NCBI GenBank assembly: GCA_050699655.1
Contig: JBOHFJ010000216.1
Span: forward strand, 1 to 8,654
Length of the DNA: 8,654 bases
Origin: GCA-003244245 sp050699655
Lineage (GTDB): Bacteria; Actinomycetota; Actinomycetes; Mycobacteriales; Pseudonocardiaceae
Reading direction: 5' to 3'
This document shows positions 5,589-8,654 of this stretch, piece by piece. The position numbers were made by a program, and so were the translations under genes. How positions within the stretch are numbered: position 1 is the first letter of the stretch; every line of letters begins with the position of its first letter. The notes below the pieces were generated by a model. It ran no database searches. It saw nothing but the letters and a program-made list of their open reading frames with translations, and was not told where the DNA came from.

Positions 5589-6992
5589 TTACGCCGCCAC
5601 AAGCCCTCGCGCCCGTTCCACGAAGTCTCGTACCGCGGGGACTTTGGCGTGTGGTTTCAGCTCGTGGTAGAGGTCGCGGAGGCCGGGTCCGGTGGCTGAG
5701 TCCAGGCCCTCGGCCAAGTCGATCGACTCCATCCCCAACCCGGCGGCGACGTGCAGGTCACGCTGTTTTCCCGGTCGGGCGCGAGCGCTGGCGAGATGAG
5801 TCAGGTAGAACTGCCGGTTCCGGACGAAGGATTCGTCGAGTTGGGCGATACCGTCGGAGAGCATGGTCACCGCGTGGTCGCACTGACCGAGTCGCAGGAG
5901 GCACTCACCCGTCCTGACCATAATATCCGCTGGGTTTACCCAATACAGCCAGGGTGGGTCGTCGTCCGGCGTGAGTTGTTCGACCTGGGCACGGGATTGG
6001 GAGATCGCCGCCGTGCAGGCCGAGGTGTCGCGCAGGTGGACGAAAGCATTGGCATGCCCCATGTGCAGTTCGGCGAGCAGGGCTGGTGTCTGCCGTCCCC
6101 GCGTGCCGGCGAGGGCGGTCTCGATGAGTGTCACGGCTTCGGCGGGCCGGCCGAGACGGGTGGCCTGGTAGGCCATTTGCCCGAGAATGTACCCACCCAG
6201 GGGCCGGTCGTCAGCGCTGTGCGCTGCCCGCAAGCCCTCGATGTGGAAGCGCTGCGCCAGACCATGGTGCCCGCTGTCGTACGCCGACCAGCCACAGAAC
6301 TGCCCCAGCTCGGCGAGCACAACGTGCAGCGCCCGACCGGTCCGCCCATCGTAGGACGCCTGATCGAGCAGACCGGAGACCCACCCGAACTCGTGTCGCG
6401 CCAAGGCGAGCACGCTGCCGCCGCCAGCCACGTCCTCCATCTTCCGCAGCTCAGGGAGCATGGCCAGGAACCGGTCGACCAGCCCGGCCGACACCCGACG
6501 CCCCGACAACCCCGACACCAGCGGCCCCGGCTCGCGCACCAGCCACTGATGAGCTGGCTCGGTCAGCGCAGCGCCGCTGAGGAACACGAACCCCCGGCGC
6601 TCCACCCGCTCATCACCACCCCTCAACACAGCTGCCGCCTTGACGGTACCCCGATGGTTCCAGGGGAGCGTGAGGACCGGGTCGTGCTCGGGATCGACGG
6701 GCAGCTCGTCAGCCGCATCCGCAGGGAGCGGCCCACCCCCATCCCGCAGCTCCGAGCTATGTGATCGCCCGGCGTCGCCCGGCTGTCCTTCGGCGAGCAT
6801 GATGTCCAGCTCTTCGACCGAGACCCTCAGGGCGTCGGCGAGTGTGGGCCGATACCCCGGCTGCGGGCAGGTTTCGCCCCGCTCCCAGCGCCCCACAGTC
6901 GTGGGTTGCACACCCACAGCCCGCGCCAGCCCTTCCTGACTGTGCCCAGTTATCTCCCGGCGCTCCGCGAAAGCGCGGCGCTTGACAGTCAC
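5589..6992 (-). CDS. XRE-family transcriptional regulator with long TPR-like C-terminal region
   Basis: The 467-residue protein begins MTVKRRAFAERREITGHSQE. An N-terminal lambda-repressor-type helix-turn-helix follows (about residues 5-65), with recognition region AVGVQPTTVGRWERGET (25-41) and ADALRVSVEELDIML. An acidic, low-complexity linker follows (about 70-100). The remainder is helical and repeat-like, resembling TPR repeats (for example HHGLAQRFHIEGLRAAHSA, LGRPAEAVTLIETALAG, LGQCDHAVTMLSDGIAQLD), and probably senses a ligand or peptide, or mediates dimerisation. This is the common actinobacterial XRE-TPR plan, and no ATPase motif is present. The frame extends to GTG 7028, but GTG 6992 is preferred because a GGGGGGACGGGA stretch lies just upstream and the helix-turn-helix starts soon after. 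It is divergent from the small-protein operon at 7284-7944 and convergent with the GGT-like gene (40-nt gap). A decayed paralogue lies at 3285-3430. The ligand and regulon are unknown; the adjacent operon is the likely target. Confidence 0.92.
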   Translation of the reverse strand: MTVKRRAFAERREITGHSQEGLARAVGVQPTTVGRWERGETCPQPGYRPTLADALRVSVEELDIMLAEGQPGDAGRSHSSELRDGGGPLPADAADELPVDPEHDPVLTLPWNHRGTVKAAAVLRGGDERVERRGFVFLSGAALTEPAHQWLVREPGPLVSGLSGRRVSAGLVDRFLAMLPELRKMEDVAGGGSVLALARHEFGWVSGLLDQASYDGRTGRALHVVLAELGQFCGWSAYDSGHHGLAQRFHIEGLRAAHSADDRPLGGYILGQMAYQATRLGRPAEAVTLIETALAGTRGRQTPALLAELHMGHANAFVHLRDTSACTAAISQSRAQVEQLTPDDDPPWLYWVNPADIMVRTGECLLRLGQCDHAVTMLSDGIAQLDESFVRNRQFYLTHLASARARPGKQRDLHVAAGLGMESIDLAEGLDSATGPGLRDLYHELKPHAKVPAVRDFVERARGLVAA

Positions 6993-7033
6993 GGTTCCCG
7001 TCCCCCCATGAGCGGATCGATCCAGCACGTGAT

Positions 7034-7068
7034 CGGCACACTAGCTCACCAACGTGACTACTGTGCCG
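7034..7068. repeat. Long imperfect palindrome in the XRE upstream region
   Basis: CGGCACACTAG (7034-7044) pairs with CTACTGTGCCG (7058-7068) with one mismatch in 11. Between them TCAC (7046-7049) and GTGA (7054-7057) form an inner pair around CAAC, so nearly all of the 35 bp can fold as one hairpin. It lies 42 bp before the preferred regulator start. It could be an operator or a 5' leader hairpin of the regulator mRNA. Confidence 0.6.
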
Positions 7069-7077
7069 GTCCGGCAC
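7063..7077. repeat. Perfect 15-bp palindrome GTGCCGGTCCGGCAC
   Basis: GTGCCGG and CCGGCAC are exact inverted copies around a single T. It shares its left arm with the right arm of the hairpin at 7034-7068, so the two structures are mutually exclusive if formed in RNA. An operator for the divergent XRE regulator is the simplest reading; no matching site was seen in copy A. Confidence 0.55.
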
Positions 7078-7103
7078 GGGGATGACAGGGCTCTGTGCTG
7101 AGC

Positions 7104-7251
7104 CTGCGCTGGCGGCGCAGCAGCCAAAGGGATTGGCTTTCTCCCATGGCCCCAGGGTCGGGCTGACCACTGAGCTGGTGCGTCCCCTTTTTCGGGACGC
7201 TCCCCCGATGTCCAGCCAGTCCGACGTCCCTGACCCTGGGCGCCATCCAGC
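7104..7251. promoter_or_regulatory. Copy B of the duplicated control region between the XRE gene and the small-protein operon
   Basis: Homologous to 3504-3647. It contains the 17-bp near-palindrome CTGCGCTGGCGGCGCAG (7104-7120, 7 of 8 arm positions paired), the 21-bp block identical to copy A (7150-7170) and the shared AGTCCG landmark (7218). It occupies the centre of the intergenic region shared by the divergent regulator and operon, as expected for a control element. Individual promoter boxes could not be assigned. Confidence 0.68.
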
Positions 7252-7283
7252 AAAACAACGCCGCACAGACGGGCTGAGAACAC

Positions 7284-7376
7284 ATGCGACACGACAACGG
7301 CCCCGCGGGCAGGGATACCGATGACGACAACACGGAGCTGGCACGACCCGGCGACCACCAGGGTGACGCTCTGTGA
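7284..7376 (+). CDS. Candidate 30-residue ORF leading the small-protein operon
   Basis: ATG at 7284 opens a 30-codon frame, rich in Asp, Arg, Gly and Asn, beginning MRHDNGPAGRDTDDDNTEL. An in-frame TGA at 7275-7277 means no longer version exists. Its TGA (7374-7376) overlaps the GTG of the next gene as GTGA, the same arrangement that links the next two genes. The ribosome binding site is weak (GAGAA 3 nt from the ATG). It may be a real peptide, or a leader whose translation controls the next gene. No relatives are recognised. Confidence 0.33.
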   Translation: MRHDNGPAGRDTDDDNTELARPGDHQGDAL

Positions 7377-7630
7377 TCCGCGAAGACCGTGAGCTGCTGG
7401 CCGAGATGGCCCGGCTCAACACCGCGATGGCGCCACTGGCCCTGCGCATCATGGACGGCAGCGCCAGTGCCGCCGAACAACAGGACTACGCCCAGTGCCT
7501 GATCGCCGCGGGCGAATGGTTGTGGCGACGGGCGCAGGGGGCGAGGGGAGTGGTCATTGAGGGAGAGGTTCTCGCCAGCGGATCGCTGGCCCTTCCGGCG
7601 CATGCCGTAGAGCTTCATTGGGAGCGGTGA
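7373..7630 (+). CDS. Small conserved-looking hypothetical protein (85 aa), second in the small-protein operon
   Basis: The protein begins MIREDRELLAEMARLNTAMA. It has two amphipathic helical stretches (about residues 3-26, and 33-52 including SAAEQQDYAQCLIAAGEWLW), then a short strand-rich tail VVIEGEVLASGSLALPAHAV (60-79) ending in LHWER. It is soluble, with no membrane segment or signal peptide. The start is firm: AGGGTGA lies 6 nt before GTG 7373, and codon use fits the genome. Its stop overlaps the GTG of the 105-aa gene as GTGA. It resembles small proteins remembered from actinobacterial genomes next to XRE regulators, but no named domain is recognised and it does not look like DUF397. 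Divergent from the XRE gene, it is probably regulated by it. Confidence 0.83.
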   Translation: MIREDRELLAEMARLNTAMAPLALRIMDGSASAAEQQDYAQCLIAAGEWLWRRAQGARGVVIEGEVLASGSLALPAHAVELHWER

Positions 7631-7944
7631 GGAGCGTTTGTGAAACGCGGGATCGACTACTTTTAGAACGGCTTGAACAGTTGATAGAGCGACTCGGGGG
7701 CGAGGAACCGATAGAGCCGAGCGAACTCACGGAGCAGGCGGTGCGGCTGCTCACGGGCGCGGTCATGCTGCTCAGGCAGCACCGTACCAACAAACGGGGC
7801 CAGTGCCGATTCTGTGGGCGGACGAGGTGGGCTTGGCGTTTCTGGCGCGGGCGGCCGCGGTGCGCGGTGTATCAAGATTTCGGTTTCGCCTTCCATCAGA
7901 GCATGGAGTGGGTGTGGTGGCGGTTGCTCGCCAGAGAACCATAA
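7627..7944 (+). CDS. Small hypothetical protein (105 aa) with Cys-x2-Cys zinc-ribbon-like motif
   Basis: An N-terminal helical region (RDRLLLERLEQLIERLGGEE, about residues 8-27, Leu- and Glu-rich and possibly coiled) is followed by PSELTEQAVRLLTGAVMLLR. A basic, aromatic C-terminal part CRFCGRTRWAWRFWRGRPRC follows (about 61-80), with Cys-x2-Cys and a third Cys, ending in a Trp-rich segment. The cysteines and basic residues suggest metal or nucleic-acid binding, but a fourth ligand is not obvious. GTG 7627 is chosen because it overlaps the preceding stop as GTGA; GGGAG lies only 2 nt upstream, and TTG 7618 is an alternative. Codons 11-28 are unusually AT-rich for this genome (CTA, CTT, TTA, two ATA), with TTA at codon 13 (7663-7665). 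Function unknown; co-transcription with the 85-aa gene is likely. Confidence 0.83.
   Translation: MRSVCETRDRLLLERLEQLIERLGGEEPIEPSELTEQAVRLLTGAVMLLRQHRTNKRGQCRFCGRTRWAWRFWRGRPRCAVYQDFGFAFHQSMEWVWWRLLAREP
7663..7665 (+). other. TTA leucine codon near the start of the 105-aa gene
   Basis: Codon 13 is TTA, at an early position where limiting bldA tRNA would block most of the protein. It is the second TTA-bearing plus-strand gene downstream of a copy of the duplicated control region. Confidence 0.65.
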
Positions 7945-8033
7945 GACGAGAGGGGGCGCAGAAGCCAGAGACCGCCGTAGGCAACCGAGATGGCCATCGA
8001 CGCGGGTGCACCGCCGTCACATTCCCCGTCTCA
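7945..8033. other. Convergent intergenic gap, no structure seen
   Basis: The 89 nt between the two facing stop codons contain no clear stem-loop with a T-run and no recognisable gene. A Rho-dependent end or a weak terminator cannot be excluded. Confidence 0.5.
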
Positions 8034-8654
8034 TCACAGCCCGGGATCTGGCGCGGGACCGCGCGGTCGGTTCAGCAGGCCGCGCAGCTGGTTCTCCGCT
8101 AGCGCCACCGACGCCATGAGATTGTCCAACAGTCCCTGCGGCATCACGCCGCGCCCGAGACCCGACGCCTCGACCAACGCGGCCAGCGCCTGCTCTTGGG
8201 CTTTCGTCATTGCGGGGCGCAGCACCGGGTGCGTGAGGGCTTCCCGGGCCGCGTAGGCGTCGGCCGACGCGGCAGCGATGATTGTTGCCCGCAGACGCGG
8301 CACCCGCGCGGAGCCGCATCCGTCCGCGAGGTCGAGCGCGGTCATTCCGACCCGGGCGCGGAACACCGCCGTTGACGGCTCAGCCTGCTCCACCAGCCCC
8401 AGGGCGTGGTCCAGCATCGCCGCGACGTCCCGCCCGGTGTCACCCCCGGCCCCGCGCCGGCAGTAGACGCGCAGCAGGCTCGCGACAGCCTGCTCCCATG
8501 GCTGGACGATCACACTGTCCTCGACCATCGCCACGGCCCGGTCGTGCTCGCCGCGGTCCACCAGCGACAGGATCGTGACTTGGCGGCCGTCCAGAAGACG
8601 GGTGCCGACCCCTCGGTGCGCCGCCGCGTGCTCGGCCGCGTCCTGCCAGCGGCC
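8034..8654 (-). CDS. Hypothetical helical (TPR-like) protein, C-terminal 206 residues, runs off right edge
   Basis: The frame is open from the right edge to TGA at 8034-8036, so the annotated-looking GTG at 8561 is internal and the gene extends beyond the window. The visible part begins GRWQDAAEHAAAHRGVGTRL. It is almost wholly helical and alanine- and leucine-rich, with repeat-like units such as LVDRGEHDRAVAMVEDSVIV and MLDHALGLVEQAEPSTAVF, as in TPR-type sensor domains. No catalytic motif or membrane helix is visible. It could be the C-terminal half of another regulator or of a standalone TPR protein. It converges on the small-protein operon, and functional linkage to it is unproven. Confidence 0.72.
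   Translation of the reverse strand, partial: GRWQDAAEHAAAHRGVGTRLLDGRQVTILSLVDRGEHDRAVAMVEDSVIVQPWEQAVASLLRVYCRRGAGGDTGRDVAAMLDHALGLVEQAEPSTAVFRARVGMTALDLADGCGSARVPRLRATIIAAASADAYAAREALTHPVLRPAMTKAQEQALAALVEASGLGRGVMPQGLLDNLMASVALAENQLRGLLNRPRGPAPDPGL

Noticed and set aside
5751..6764. Plus-strand 337-aa ORF antisense to the XRE gene
   Set aside because: Composition and absence of any domain fit an antisense shadow. The true protein shows a helix-turn-helix and has an in-frame decayed paralogue.
7058..7618. Minus-strand ORF of 186 aa across the control region and the 85-aa gene
   Set aside because: It is antisense to a well-supported gene. A short VVSPTLG likeness between copies A and B in a neighbouring minus frame follows from the conserved 21-bp block. 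The frame in copy A stops soon after, so coding is not supported.
1..8654. tRNA, rRNA, CRISPR array, transposase or integrase genes
   Set aside because: None was seen on either strand; the repeats present are single palindromes or one diverged duplication, not arrays or IS ends.

Overview
The window is high-GC DNA with strong G/C third-position bias, GTG starts and scarce TTA codons. Together with a neighbouring sepH-serC pair (the order known from mycobacteria, Rv0883c-Rv0884c) and a long actinobacterial XRE-type regulator, this points to an actinomycete. Protein style suggests the order Pseudonocardiales; this is inference, as no 16S or marker phylogeny is available here.

Left third (1-2739, minus strand): a core block read right to left as purC (SAICAR synthase), serC (phosphoserine aminotransferase) and sepH (FtsZ-associated division regulator, running off the left edge). 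The purC stop codon is part of the serC ribosome binding site, so the two are probably translationally coupled. SerC leads to serine and then to glycine and one-carbon units, which purine synthesis consumes.

Middle (2740-5588): an accessory and visibly rearranged region. A class I methyltransferase gene (2841-3257) is cut off just after its SAM-binding half. Next comes an internally deleted remnant of an XRE regulator gene (3285-3430, minus strand), then a copy of that regulator's upstream region (about 3504-3647). A complete 593-aa protein of the gamma-glutamyltransferase (GGT) fold follows (3767-5548). It has no signal peptide, Ser in place of the usual nucleophilic Thr, and several changed substrate-pocket positions.

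Right part (5589-8654): the intact XRE regulator (5589-6992, minus strand), a divergent control region rich in palindromes (6993-7283), and a plus-strand operon of small proteins: a candidate 30-aa ORF, an 85-aa protein and a 105-aa protein with a Cys-x2-Cys motif. Each downstream start overlaps the previous stop as GTGA. A minus-strand hypothetical protein (8034 to the right edge) converges on this operon.

The main observation is that the regulator and its upstream control element occur twice, once as a ruin and once intact, each followed by a plus-strand transcription unit (the GGT-like gene in one case, the small-protein operon in the other). Both units carry a TTA codon. This looks like a duplicated regulator/target module of the same general plan as the WhiJ-type XRE plus small-protein loci of Streptomyces, but with different small proteins. 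That parallel is inference from layout; no function for the small proteins can be read from sequence alone.
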